From: Leptolyngbya sp. 'hensonii'
GTDB taxonomy: Bacteria; Cyanobacteriota; Cyanobacteriia; GCF-001939115
DNA: 56,247 nt
Assembly: GCF_001939115.1 (NCBI RefSeq)
Contig: NZ_MQTZ01000055.1
Coordinates: 1 to 56,247 of the forward strand
Direction: 5' to 3'
The notes below the pieces were generated by a model. The model was not told the DNA's origin and made no database searches. It was given only the letters and a program-made list of their open reading frames with translations. Of this stretch, positions 42,563-53,200 are shown piece by piece (positions within the stretch are counted from its first letter, which is position 1; each line of letters begins with the position of its first letter). Both the position numbers and the translations under genes were made by a program.

Positions 42563-43879
42563 TTACTCCTCATCATCCAGCTCGTCGTCCTCATCCTCAT
42601 CGATCTCCTCATAGTCGCTGTCTTCCCCTTCAAGTGCCTGGAGGTACTCGCTGAGGCTAAACAGGTCATGCGCGTAAACCTGGTTTTTGAATGGCTTCGT
42701 GTCTTCAGCAATTCCGGGCCACTCAATGTCAAAGGTAAGGAGCTGCGATGTATCGATGATGGCTGATTGATTCCCAAAGTTAAGAACAATCTGAGGCTTT
42801 CCTTGACTGAGGTAGTCTCGCCAGAAGTGAACTTCACTCAGATAGAGGTCGTTATACATTCGGGCTTTGAGCCGTGTCGCACGACGACCAATCTGTTTGG
42901 AAGGCAGAGGAGTAGAGCCATCTGATGTGAAATGACGTTCAGGTCGAATGCTCAAACCCCATTGCAAAGGGGCTACTTCATGAAACTTGAGTGAGCTTGC
43001 AAGATGGATCCAAAAGTTTTTGGTCTCGCCAGTTGCTTTACGTTTTTGCGGCCATGCAACATTCCGCTTAGATTGACTTTGATTCAGGGGTCGATAAATG
43101 ACGGCACGCTCTTTCTTGTCTTCAGTGGCAGGAAAAAAATAACGCCAATGGTCAGGATCGTACCGAATGTTCAATCGGGCTGTGAATTTATAGAGCGAAC
43201 GATTCAGTAAAGTTTGATACCGACGCTTTCCTTCCGCAGAATCCCAAAGCGTTTGAGCGGAAATCTGCTGAATATCTCGGTTAGAGGTGACTGTATGAAA
43301 TGGATTGCCAACTTCTCGCAGGTCATGGAAGGCGTACAGTCGTCCTTCTTTTAACAGAAAGGGAGCCAGTTCCCATTGGTCAGATGGATACTGCATCTGC
43401 TCCTTAACCTGATGCTCCTGGCGATCGTTGTAGTCGGTGGGTGCTGAAAATACGACAGCCGGGAGATGGGAAACCGCAAGCAGGCTACTGTGTAAACTAT
43501 CCTTAACAAAAGACTCCAAGATTTCGGGTTTGTCTGGTTGATTCAAGCCACGACTTCTAGCCTCGTGTGCTCGCTTCATTTCCCGCAGGACGGGAATACT
43601 GTACGTATTTAACTGAGAATCGATCAGCTTGTGATGATCGCCACAGAGCAAAATCAGATTCGTATGTTTGTTCAGATCCTCTTCAGGAAAGGAGCTATCT
43701 CCTCGTGGGCCTCCGGGTTCATAGGCGACAATGTGGGCAATCTCTCCCGTTACAACGGGGTCATCTAAATTGCTTCCTTCCTGAATCAAGGACTTTCCAC
43801 AATTCGGAAACGCGCATACTCCTCCTGATTGCAGGCAAAGCAGCTTAGTTTCCCGGTCTGAAATTTTTTTCCGACTCAC
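42563..43879 (-). CDS. HNH nuclease fused to APAZ-type domain (Argonaute partner)
   Basis: 438 aa from GTG 43879, preceded by AGGTAGGA; a TTG start at 43945 would add 22 residues. The N-terminus has a Cys pair (CAFPNCGK), GEIAHIVAYEPGG and NLILLCGDHHKLID, the HNH metal-binding core (about residues 15-90). The rest, about 160-420, matches the expected position of the APAZ domain that binds short Argonautes, ending in a run of Asp/Glu. The SPARHA systems pair such an HNH-APAZ protein with a short Argonaute to destroy DNA on infection. The APAZ call rests on context and length more than on a motif. Confidence 0.82.
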   Translation of the reverse strand: MSRKKISDRETKLLCLQSGGVCAFPNCGKSLIQEGSNLDDPVVTGEIAHIVAYEPGGPRGDSSFPEEDLNKHTNLILLCGDHHKLIDSQLNTYSIPVLREMKRAHEARSRGLNQPDKPEILESFVKDSLHSSLLAVSHLPAVVFSAPTDYNDRQEHQVKEQMQYPSDQWELAPFLLKEGRLYAFHDLREVGNPFHTVTSNRDIQQISAQTLWDSAEGKRRYQTLLNRSLYKFTARLNIRYDPDHWRYFFPATEDKKERAVIYRPLNQSQSKRNVAWPQKRKATGETKNFWIHLASSLKFHEVAPLQWGLSIRPERHFTSDGSTPLPSKQIGRRATRLKARMYNDLYLSEVHFWRDYLSQGKPQIVLNFGNQSAIIDTSQLLTFDIEWPGIAEDTKPFKNQVYAHDLFSLSEYLQALEGEDSDYEEIDEDEDDELDDEE

Positions 43880-44070
43880 GAGGCATCCTACCTGGAATTG
43901 AGTTAAGAAAGAGTAGCTGAAATTAGGCTCTGGAAAATCCCGCAATTCACCCGTATATATGTATTATTTTGGCTCATATGACCTGATTCTGCTGTCTGGT
44001 TAGGAATGAGGCAATTAAAATTCTTTATTAGGTGCTTTTGTAAGGATAGGGAGCAAAATTGGGGTTTTCA

Positions 44071-44085
44071 TTAGTACCATACTAA
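44071..44085. promoter_or_regulatory. Operator-like palindrome before drmA
   Basis: TTAGTA-CCA-TACTAA lies in the gap between the divergent HNH and drmA genes, 33 bp upstream of the drmA start. It could bind a repressor of either side. No regulator gene for it is evident nearby. Confidence 0.4.
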
Positions 44086-44118
44086 CTGGTCATTTTTGTC
44101 AATAGGGAGAGCTTGCTT

Positions 44119-47100
44119 GTGATCACATCCGCTGAAATCCGCACGAAACTCGTTGATGCTCTCCAATTAGATCTGGTCGGGCCAACTCCAGATGATGGAG
44201 AGCACGCACACGAGGTGCTGATTCAGGCCCCCTCAAAGTGGTACTTATGTGGTTTTCTTGCCCCCTTCGGTGCAGCTATTGACCTGAAATCAGATGAGAC
44301 CGTAGACGAAGAGCTGGATCAACAAGCCGGAAATGCTGCGAGTGAAGATGCGGCTGTGCCAGAAGCAGCGGCTGCACGTAAGGTGCCATTCCCGTCCTCA
44401 ATGGGGTTGAGCTTCCTGGTGTCGGAACAAGTCACCGAACTGAAGGCGACTGTCTGTTGGGGTGATTATCTACCGATCGACCTCGAAGAGGAGGAAACCC
44501 AGGAAGAAGAAGAGGAGCGGCGCAAGCAAATCGGCTGGCAGCGTGTCCCTCAAAAAGCAGAGCTAACGGTGCCACTCTCAGTAACGTCTCAACCAAAGCA
44601 TATCGACGTGCCGGGTGGCAGTGGTCTCACCTTGGTCATCGCCAATCGCCCGGTGCGATCGCACCGCTTTGCTGAAGGAACCCGTTCGGTTTCGGTTTTC
44701 CTTGTGAACTATCGCGCCAGTTCAATGGATCGCGATCGGGATACGACCTTTGCCTTTCAAACCAGTCTGTCCCTGGAATGTACTGAAGGCTTTATTCCTC
44801 GCTCTGACCCACGGGGCGGTGAAAGCATCGATTGGGATGAAGCAGTCGCCAGTGTGCAATATCGCGACGAATATGAGTTTGCGGTTGGGCATAACGTCTC
44901 TGTCATTGCTAAGTCGGAGGGCAAAAGCTGTACGAAAATCTGCACCAACTGGATTCCAACGGCTGAGGTCGCACGAGTAGCACCCGCTTATATTCCAGGG
45001 ATTGAGCTAAGCATGGAGGCTTTGGCAAGTGCTAACGATGCGGTCACGCTCCGACAAATGGTTGGGCCAATGGTCACAGCCTACGAGTCCTGGATAACGA
45101 AGCAAGGTAAAACTCCTTTACAAGGGCACGCTGCGCAGGTGAGCCAGAAGTTGCTCCAGAATGCTGATCGAGCGCGACAACGAATTGCGGCTGGGTTAAC
45201 AGCCCTCGACGATCCAGATGTGCTGGACGCTTTTCGGCTCATGAATCGCGTGATCGCAACTGCCCGACGGCAGCAACTCAGCCAGGAGGAAGGAAAACCT
45301 GCGGCTGAGTTCGAGCCACCATCATGGCGACCTTTTCAGATTGCCTTCATCCTGCTCAATCTGGTGAGTATTGCTGAGCCAGAGCATCCTGATCGGGAAG
45401 TTGTCGATCTTCTCTTTTTTCCGACAGGTGGTGGAAAAACGGAAGCCTACTTGGGACTCGCAGCTTTTGCGTTGGTACTGCGACGATTGAGGAATCCTGG
45501 TATTCAAGCGGCTGGTGTCAGTGTGCTGATGCGTTATACCTTGCGACTGCTCACCCTCGATCAGTTAGAACGGGCTTCACGGTTGATTTGTGCCTTGGAG
45601 CTAGAACGGCAACAGGATAAACGACTGGGGACATGGCCGTTTGAGATTGGGCTATGGGTGGGGCAGAGCGCAACTCCAAACCGGATGGGGAAAAAAGGCG
45701 ACAAGAATGACGAATATTCTGCCCGTGCCAGAACCTTGGCATTCCAACGAGATGATCGCAGTAAACCCTCTCCCATCCCCCTTGAAAAATGTCCCTGGTG
45801 TGGTGAGAAATTTAAGGCAGTCTCCTTTCAATTACTGCCAGATTCTGATGCTCCCAAAGACTTACGAGTGATCTGTAGCAATCGTCGGTGTTCATTCCGA
45901 GGGGATAACCCGCTGCCGATTATTGCAGTGGATGAACCCATTTACCGTAGGCTTCCCTGCTTCATCATTGCGACTGTTGATAAATTTGCTAACCTTCCGT
46001 GGGTGGGGCAGACAGGAGCATTGTTTGGTAAAGTGACTCACCACAGTGAAAAGGAAGGTTTCTATGGCCCTGCTGATCCGACCAAAGTGGGTAAACCTTT
46101 ACCGGGACATCTACCACCCCCTGATTTAGTCATTCAGGATGAGTTGCATCTAATCTCTGGTCCTCTCGGTACGATGGTGGGTCTTTATGAAACGGCAATC
46201 GATCGTTTGTGCTGTGTCCAGAAAAACGGAAAAGCCATCCGCCCAAAAGTGATTGCCTCTACTGCCACTGTGCGACGAGCCGATCGCCAGATTCAAGCCC
46301 TCTTTGGTCGCAGCCATGTGGATATTTTTCCGCCTCCTGGTCCCGATCGCCACGATTCCTTCTTTGCAGAAACCATCTCTACAGACAAATCTCCAGGTCG
46401 GCTATACATAGGGGTTGCAGCTCAAGGGCGAAGTTTGAAAGTCGTCCTCTTGAGGGCTTACCTTGCCCTGCTTGCTGCGGCTTGCAAGGAATGGGAGGAC
46501 GTAGGAGGAGCCAAAGCGTCACCCAATCCAGCCGATCCCTACATGACTCTGTTGGGCTACTTCAACTCTCTACGTGAACTGGGTGGTAGTCGCCGCATTA
46601 TCGAAGATGAGGTCAACTCCCGCTTAATTAAATACGGAGAACGACGACTGCGATACGGTGAGGAGTCTGGCCCTTTCGCTAATCGTAAGATTGATGATGA
46701 ACCGGAGGAACTCACCTCGCGTGTGAGTACTAATAAAGTGGCAAACACCAAGCGTCGTCTTGCACTGCCGTTTACTGAGACGGAGCGAGTGGATGTCGCA
46801 CTAGCCACCAATATGATTTCGGTGGGTCTGGACATCGTTCGTCTGGGATTGATGGTGGTGTTAGGCCAGCCGAAGACGGCAGCGGAGTACATCCAGACGA
46901 CCAGTCGGGTTGGACGGGATTCAAATCGACCAGGCTTAGTGGTCACGCTCCTGAATATTCATCGACCCCGCGATCGCTCCCACTACGAACGATTCCAGAG
47001 TTGGCACGCCAGTTTCTACCGAGCCGTTGAAGCAACGAGTGTCACTCCCTTTTCACCCCGTGCCCTCGATCGTGGACTTGCAGGAGTGACCGTTGCGTTG

Positions 47101-47514
47101 GCACGCATGAGCATTGACGAGATGCCCCCACCGTTGGGAGCCTCTCAGGTTGAGCAGAACCGTTCAGCGCTCGAAGCGGTAGTGAATACCATTGCACACC
47201 GAGCTGAAGGCCATAATCCTGATCTTTTAGCCGATGCAGCGGAAACTTTACGCCAGGAAGTCCGATCACAGGTTATCGATTTATTAGATACCTGGGAGCG
47301 CATTAGCGATCGCGAGAAGCGCATTCAGTACAACAAGCAGGAAGTTGACCTTGCTGCCCCACTGCTTTTGGATGCCTTTGACCCAAAAGCGGATGAAGCT
47401 CCTGAAGAGCAGCAAAAGTTTAAGACGCAGCGGAGTTTGCGAGATGTAGAACCCACAGTCAATGTATGGGTTCGTGATCCGGCAGGACAAGAGATCGATG
47501 GAGAGTCAATATGA
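44119..47514 (+). CDS. drmA: DISARM helicase DrmA
   Basis: About 1131 aa. GTG 44119 with GGGAG upstream is preferred over TTG 44113. The helicase core shows FFPTGGGKTEAYLGLAAF (about 435), VIQDELHLISGPLGT (about 673), IASTATVRRADRQIQ and TTSRVGRDSNRPGL (about 928), all typical of DrmA. Cys pairs CPWCGEKF and CSNRRCSF (about 555-590) suggest a zinc-binding insert. DrmA with DrmB forms the core complex that senses and attacks unmodified or partly single-stranded DNA. Its stop overlaps the drmB start (ATGA). Confidence 0.92.
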   Translation: MITSAEIRTKLVDALQLDLVGPTPDDGEHAHEVLIQAPSKWYLCGFLAPFGAAIDLKSDETVDEELDQQAGNAASEDAAVPEAAAARKVPFPSSMGLSFLVSEQVTELKATVCWGDYLPIDLEEEETQEEEEERRKQIGWQRVPQKAELTVPLSVTSQPKHIDVPGGSGLTLVIANRPVRSHRFAEGTRSVSVFLVNYRASSMDRDRDTTFAFQTSLSLECTEGFIPRSDPRGGESIDWDEAVASVQYRDEYEFAVGHNVSVIAKSEGKSCTKICTNWIPTAEVARVAPAYIPGIELSMEALASANDAVTLRQMVGPMVTAYESWITKQGKTPLQGHAAQVSQKLLQNADRARQRIAAGLTALDDPDVLDAFRLMNRVIATARRQQLSQEEGKPAAEFEPPSWRPFQIAFILLNLVSIAEPEHPDREVVDLLFFPTGGGKTEAYLGLAAFALVLRRLRNPGIQAAGVSVLMRYTLRLLTLDQLERASRLICALELERQQDKRLGTWPFEIGLWVGQSATPNRMGKKGDKNDEYSARARTLAFQRDDRSKPSPIPLEKCPWCGEKFKAVSFQLLPDSDAPKDLRVICSNRRCSFRGDNPLPIIAVDEPIYRRLPCFIIATVDKFANLPWVGQTGALFGKVTHHSEKEGFYGPADPTKVGKPLPGHLPPPDLVIQDELHLISGPLGTMVGLYETAIDRLCCVQKNGKAIRPKVIASTATVRRADRQIQALFGRSHVDIFPPPGPDRHDSFFAETISTDKSPGRLYIGVAAQGRSLKVVLLRAYLALLAAACKEWEDVGGAKASPNPADPYMTLLGYFNSLRELGGSRRIIEDEVNSRLIKYGERRLRYGEESGPFANRKIDDEPEELTSRVSTNKVANTKRRLALPFTETERVDVALATNMISVGLDIVRLGLMVVLGQPKTAAEYIQTTSRVGRDSNRPGLVVTLLNIHRPRDRSHYERFQSWHASFYRAVEATSVTPFSPRALDRGLAGVTVALARMSIDEMPPPLGASQVEQNRSALEAVVNTIAHRAEGHNPDLLADAAETLRQEVRSQVIDLLDTWERISDREKRIQYNKQEVDLAAPLLLDAFDPKADEAPEEQQKFKTQRSLRDVEPTVNVWVRDPAGQEIDGESI

Positions 47515-49397
47515 AGTCAAAGAGAAAGCCCACCCCTGCTGGAGAACTTCGGCAAAGCCAATTATTAAACACGTTTGGCCCAGGCTCAATGGTCGATCTC
47601 CCTGACCATTCCGTGGTCATTGCAGGACTGAACTATTGGAAAGGCGAACGAAAGGTGATTCGGGAAGATCGTCTTAGAAGCAAAGTCGCAAAGATCCTGG
47701 AAGTTGAGGATATTAAGTTCTACACACCGCCTAGACAAGCTGAAGATGCCAATGCTCCGCTCTCCGGTATCGATGCGTTCATCTTTCCCACCTGGTTCTT
47801 GGCTCAGATTGATCGCACGGTAAAAGTCAAAGGTAAGGAATATCGAACTCGCCCTTTTCTAACATGGAATGCGGTGAAAGGAGGCGCAAAGTTTGAAGGC
47901 AGTAAGGTGACAGCCGTTCCAGTCCGATTCGTTCAGGCATGTGTGAATGGGCATTTAGACGACATCGACTGGTATGCCTTCGTTCATGAAGACTTCAGGA
48001 CAACTTGTCGAGGCCAACTATGGCTAGATGAGGGTGGCTCAGGCAACGATTTTGAGGAGATTTTTGTTCGTTGCGAAGCCTGTAACGCTCGTCGTCCATT
48101 GGCAACAGCAAAAGTTAAAGACTCAAAGGTCTTAGGCCCCTGCAAAGGTAAACGACCCTGGTTAGGATATGGGGCACAGGAACCTTGTGTGGCTCATAAG
48201 ATTGATGATGCTGGCAATATTGTTACTACCGATAAGCCAGAATACAATCGGCTGCTTGTTCGTTCTGCCAGTAACGCCTATTTCAGTCAAACCCTCAGCG
48301 TTATTTCGCTTCCTGATCCAGATGCAGCACTCAAGAAAGCTCTCGATAAATTCTATGAGGGAGAGCTTGAGCATGTTCCTAATCTCGATATTCTCAAATA
48401 TGAATTTACAAAAGATCGTTATAGTGAGCTATCAAGATTTGGAGCCGCAGTTGTTTGGGCTGAAATAGAGCGGCGCAAGAGTGGGCAAGCAGCACCAGAT
48501 AAAAGCATCAAACAAGTTGAACTAGAAGCATTGCTTGCTTGCCCAGAGGAGATGGGGAAAGAGGCACTCAGTATGAGCAGCGACTTTGATGCTCGTGCTC
48601 GAAAGCTTGATGGTCTTGACCAAAAGTGGAAACCTTTTATTGATCGCGTTGTCCTGGTTCACCGTTTACGTGAAGTGATAGCCCAGGTTGGCTTTACCCG
48701 ATTTGAGGCATCAATGCCAAATATTGAAGGGGAATTGGACGACCTAGCGATTAACGTTAGACGAGCTGCTCTTGATTTTGAATCGTACTGGGTTCCTGCT
48801 GTTGAGAATAAAGGCGAGGGTGTATTTATCTCTTTCCCCAAGTCACGAGTTGAAGAGTGGGTAAAGCGATCGGCTGTTAAAGCACGAGGAAAAAGTCTTG
48901 AAGAAGGTTTTCTCAAATGGCTTGATAGCAGGGGGATTCCAAGAGATAAGGGGCGGTTTCCAGGTATTCCTTACATCATGCTGCATTCTTTATCGCACCT
49001 CTTGATTACCGCAGTTTCACTAGAGTGTGGCTATGCAGCCAGCGCAATTCGTGAACGTATCTATGCGAATGAAACAGGTTATGGAATTTTGCTCTATACC
49101 GGAACTTCTGGTTCTGAAGGAACTTTAGGTGGACTCGTTCAGGTTGGGAGACGCATTGAGCAACACCTTTCAAGAGCATTAGAACTAGGAAGGCTTTGCT
49201 CAAACGATCCGGTCTGCGCTCAACACGAACCAACCAATCCACAGGAAGACCGCTTCCTTCATGGCTCAGCGTGTCATGGCTGTTTACTCATTGCTGAAAC
49301 CTCTTGTGAACGTCGCAACGAATTTCTTGATCGGGCACTTGTTGTTAATACGGTTGAAGAACTCGGAGCCGAATTTTTCCCAGATGATGTCTTCTAA
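47511..49397 (+). CDS. drmB: DISARM protein DrmB (DUF1998)
   Basis: 628 aa. The N-terminus RQSQLLNTFGPGSMVDLP is characteristic of DrmB, and the C-terminal GSACHGCLLIAETSCERRN is the Cys-rich end of DUF1998. CEACNARR in the middle (about residue 185) gives a further metal site. DrmB joins DrmA in the DISARM core. Overlaps of 4 bp with drmA and 1 bp with drmC show tight translational coupling. Confidence 0.92.
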   Translation: MKSKRKPTPAGELRQSQLLNTFGPGSMVDLPDHSVVIAGLNYWKGERKVIREDRLRSKVAKILEVEDIKFYTPPRQAEDANAPLSGIDAFIFPTWFLAQIDRTVKVKGKEYRTRPFLTWNAVKGGAKFEGSKVTAVPVRFVQACVNGHLDDIDWYAFVHEDFRTTCRGQLWLDEGGSGNDFEEIFVRCEACNARRPLATAKVKDSKVLGPCKGKRPWLGYGAQEPCVAHKIDDAGNIVTTDKPEYNRLLVRSASNAYFSQTLSVISLPDPDAALKKALDKFYEGELEHVPNLDILKYEFTKDRYSELSRFGAAVVWAEIERRKSGQAAPDKSIKQVELEALLACPEEMGKEALSMSSDFDARARKLDGLDQKWKPFIDRVVLVHRLREVIAQVGFTRFEASMPNIEGELDDLAINVRRAALDFESYWVPAVENKGEGVFISFPKSRVEEWVKRSAVKARGKSLEEGFLKWLDSRGIPRDKGRFPGIPYIMLHSLSHLLITAVSLECGYAASAIRERIYANETGYGILLYTGTSGSEGTLGGLVQVGRRIEQHLSRALELGRLCSNDPVCAQHEPTNPQEDRFLHGSACHGCLLIAETSCERRNEFLDRALVVNTVEELGAEFFPDDVF

Positions 49398-50197
49398 TGT
49401 CTCCTTTCCATCAGTTGAGCCGTCCCGCCTTAATCAACATAGCGACAGCCCTCGAATCAGGAAGGTTGTCTGCTCCATTTCATTCCGTCAATGTGGCAAC
49501 CTATGTTCCGTCAGCAATATCTCAGAATATCGCTGATGAATTGCAGCGGCTCTACTCATCAGGAATGGCTGAGAGACATATTGCTTATACATTACGGCTG
49601 CTGGCAGAAGAGAGAGAGTCATCTCAAAATACCAAAGACCGCGTTAATTTAGTTTGGACTGGTCATGAGCTAACTGGAGCTGAATCGAGAGACACATCAG
49701 TAGTTGTGCGAGAACTTTTCAGCTCAGCTCAACAGAGCGTACTAATTTCAAGCTATGCGATCGACAGAGGTAAGAAGGCACAAGAACTATTTGAAGTGCT
49801 TTCATCTCGTATGGATTCAAATCCAAGCTTACAGGTCAGAATGTTTCTCAATGTGCAGCGGCCATATAAAAGTGATACCTCTGAGGTTTTCTTATTGAAG
49901 GAATTTTCCAAGGAATTTCGGAATGATATCTGGCTGGGGCAGCGCATCCCAGAGGTGTTTTACTATCCGCGATCGCTTTCAAAGGAAGCTGGCCCCAAAG
50001 CCTGTCTTCATGCAAAGTGCATCGTTGTTGATGATGAGCGATTACTAATCACCTCCGCTAATTTTACAGAGGCCGCACATGAAAGAAATCTTGAAGCAGG
50101 TGTTCTAATGATTGATTCTGTAGCAGCACGAGCAATACGGAGTCAGTTTGAAATGCTTGTTACAAAAGATATTCTCAGGCGTATTCCAGGATTATAG
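49397..50197 (+). CDS. drmC: DISARM phospholipase D-like nuclease DrmC
   Basis: 266 aa. The single PLD motif HAKCIVVDDERLLITSANF (about residues 204-222) has the required His, Lys, Asp and Asn. DrmC is the PLD-family nuclease of DISARM; in published systems it is partly dispensable. It starts at the last base of the drmB stop (TAATG). A second frame begins within its end, but the next gene more plausibly starts 62 bp after the drmC stop. Confidence 0.9.
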   Translation: MSPFHQLSRPALINIATALESGRLSAPFHSVNVATYVPSAISQNIADELQRLYSSGMAERHIAYTLRLLAEERESSQNTKDRVNLVWTGHELTGAESRDTSVVVRELFSSAQQSVLISSYAIDRGKKAQELFEVLSSRMDSNPSLQVRMFLNVQRPYKSDTSEVFLLKEFSKEFRNDIWLGQRIPEVFYYPRSLSKEAGPKACLHAKCIVVDDERLLITSANFTEAAHERNLEAGVLMIDSVAARAIRSQFEMLVTKDILRRIPGL

Positions 50198-50258
50198 AAA
50201 AAATACCAAGAAATTCCCCACTAGAGAAAGATACTTATACTACAAATCAAAACTGTTT

Positions 50259-53200
50259 ATGCCAGAAATCAACTTTCAACAAATTCGCCCTTTCAATGGT
50301 GGAGTACGAGAGGCATTTGAAGAACTTTGTTGCCAAATATTTCGTCGTCTAACCACCCCAGAAGTTGAACCTAACAGCGCATATCAACGTTTTCGAGGAG
50401 CAGGAGGGGATGGCGGTGTTGAAGCTCTTTGGATTTCACCGAATGGAGAGAAATGGGGGCTTCAGGCAAAATACTTTGATGGTCTTGGTGACTCTCAATT
50501 TGCACAAATGACTGAATCCTTACAGCAGGCTACGGGTAATCATCCTGAACTTAGGAGGTATACATTTTGTATCCCATTTAACCCTACAGGCCCTACAGCA
50601 AGGGGTCGCCGTGGTAGAAGTCAAAGTGAAAAGCTTTGTGATTGGATTCAAAATGCTCGACAAGAGCTTCAAACTAACGGTCTTGATATCGTCATTGAAG
50701 TCTGGACAGAAAGCGTCCTATGCGATCGATTACTTGCTGTTGATATAAATGGGGGATTACGTCGCTATTGGTTTGATAGCAATGTTATGGGTTGGGATTG
50801 GTTTGGTGCTAGGCTCGACGAAGCTAAAGTTCAAGCAGGAAGACGCTACACTCCTAGACTTTCGGTTGATGTACCTGCATTTGCTGCCTTAGAAGCATTT
50901 TCTTGTACTGACAAGTGGCGAAAGCGCACTGAGATTCTCCTTGCTTCTCTTCGTAAAACTATTAGTTCCTGGCATCAAGATATAAGTACTTCCAGTTCTT
51001 TACCAGAGGATGGTCAAGATTTAGCCGCATCTATTTCTAATCAACTTAGTCAATTAGAAATAGAACTCAGAGAGGCATCTTCCTGGGACCAACACCTAAA
51101 TTTAGAAGCTGTTAGTTCTCATGTTGAGCATTTACTTCAAGAAAGCCAGCAGGCAGAACAAATCTTTCTAGATGATCTAATAGCGAATCATGGTGATAAT
51201 GCTGATACACCTGGATTTCGCCAATTTGAAGCGGAATATAATGTACATTTTCCTGCTGCAAAACTCGATACATCGAGAGAACTAGTAACCGTACTCAGGA
51301 AACTAGAAGAGTGGCTGGAAAGTTCTGATGCACGACTGCCTCGGAGCAAAGTGATGCTTCTTCGGGGACCAGCAGGAGTGGGAAAAACACATGCAATTAT
51401 CGATCATGCTCTTCATCGGTATGCAGATGGACAACTCTGCCTTGTGTTTTACGGTGAAGACTTTGCTGGTGGAGAACCTTGGGAGGTGATGGTACGAAAG
51501 TTGGGGCTTCCAGGGGATGTTGGTCGTGATGAGTTCTGGAGCATGATTGATACGATTGGCGAATCGGCTGGAATTCCAGCTCTGATTTGTATTGATGCTC
51601 TCAATGAATCACAAGATAGAAGTCGCTGGAAACAAGCATGGTTACCTACTCTTCGTCAGCAGATCACTCAATTTCCTTGGCTAAAGCTCTGCATATCTTG
51701 TCGAGATACTTACCTAGATGAAGTGATTGAAGATGAAAGTGAGATCCCTTACTTTGAGCATAACGGTTTTGTCGGGAGAGAGTTTGAGGCAATACAGAAG
51801 TTTTTTGAGTTTTATCAACTAGAACCTCCAGCTACACCACTACTGCAACGAGAGTTTGCGAATCCACTTTTTCTACATCTTGTTTGTATTGGACTACAGG
51901 ATGAAGGGCTTGCATCCTTGCCTTTAGGGTCTCTTGGATTCACGGATATTCTTAGGCTTATTCTTGACAGTAAAAATAAGAGTGCTGCTCAAGTGTGTCG
52001 ATATGACTTCAGGGACAACAAAGTCTATTCGGCTGTCAAGGCACTTGCACAAGAGATGTCCCAACGTAGAACACGAATTCTTCCGCGTGAGATTGCTCAA
52101 GATATAGTTGGCAGAATATTTTCAACTGATGATCATAATCGTTCACTTTTTCTGCAATTAGAGAAGGAAGGACTTATTTCCTTTCTATTTCGGAAAGAAA
52201 GACCTCTTGCTCCTAGACAGTGGTTTTGTAGATTCACTTTTGAGCGCATCGGTGACTTTTTGATTGCTCTCTCAGTGATTAATGAAATTGACACCAGAAT
52301 TCACACAATTTCACAATCGCAAGAATTGCAGCCGCAGACAAACATCATCAGTTTCATTAGAGAGTCTATATTAGAGTACTCTAACGGAACTGCTCGTGCC
52401 AACTCAACTCAACCAACTTCTGACAACACTGAAGAACTGCTAAAAAATAGGGGTGTACTCGAAGCCTTATCCATCATTTTGCCTGAAAGATTTCACGTAG
52501 AACTGGCTGATGTGCTTGATACTGTAAATCGAGTTCAGGTTCTTCTACCGATTATATTTTCAGGATTTGAGTGGCGTTCACCGAGTAGTTTTTCTCGCCA
52601 CACTGAGCTTTTAGTTTATGAGGGTTTACGCAATAGCCAAATAGCATTCAATGTCATGAGTGCTTTATTTGGCATGGTTCCAGTTCCTAACCATCCATTG
52701 AATGCTGGATTTATAGACAGGCTGAACTGGGACGCTGATCTAACAACAAGGGATCCATTTTGGAGTTTCACTCTGCACAAGGACTTTGAGGAGAAAGGCA
52801 GAGCAAGGCAGTTAATTGAGTGGTCACTGAAAGCAGATCTTACTGCTTTCAGTGAAGAAACTGCACGGCTATGGTCATTGTTTCTGGCATGGTGTTGTGC
52901 ATCTTCAGACAGAAGGGTGCGCGATCGTGCTAGCAAAGGATTAACGCGATTCTTTCTGATACAACCTACAATCATTAAGCCAATTATTTTGCATTTTGCC
53001 GAAGTTGATGACGACTACATATTGGAACGTGTAAGCCTCGCAGCTTATAGTACTCTTTTACATCTCAAAGATGATCATTTTACTAAGGATACTGCTGAGG
53101 CCATCTATACCGAGTTCTTTGCTCAGGACTCTGTTCCAGATAGCGTGTTGACCAGAGACTGGTTGAGGCTCATTGTGGAGTTAGCATATCAGCAAAATAT

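Noticed and set aside
50148-50258. Upstream extension of the nuclease-STAND gene
   Set aside because: It overlaps the end of drmC in another frame, and the nuclease domain begins just after ATG 50259.
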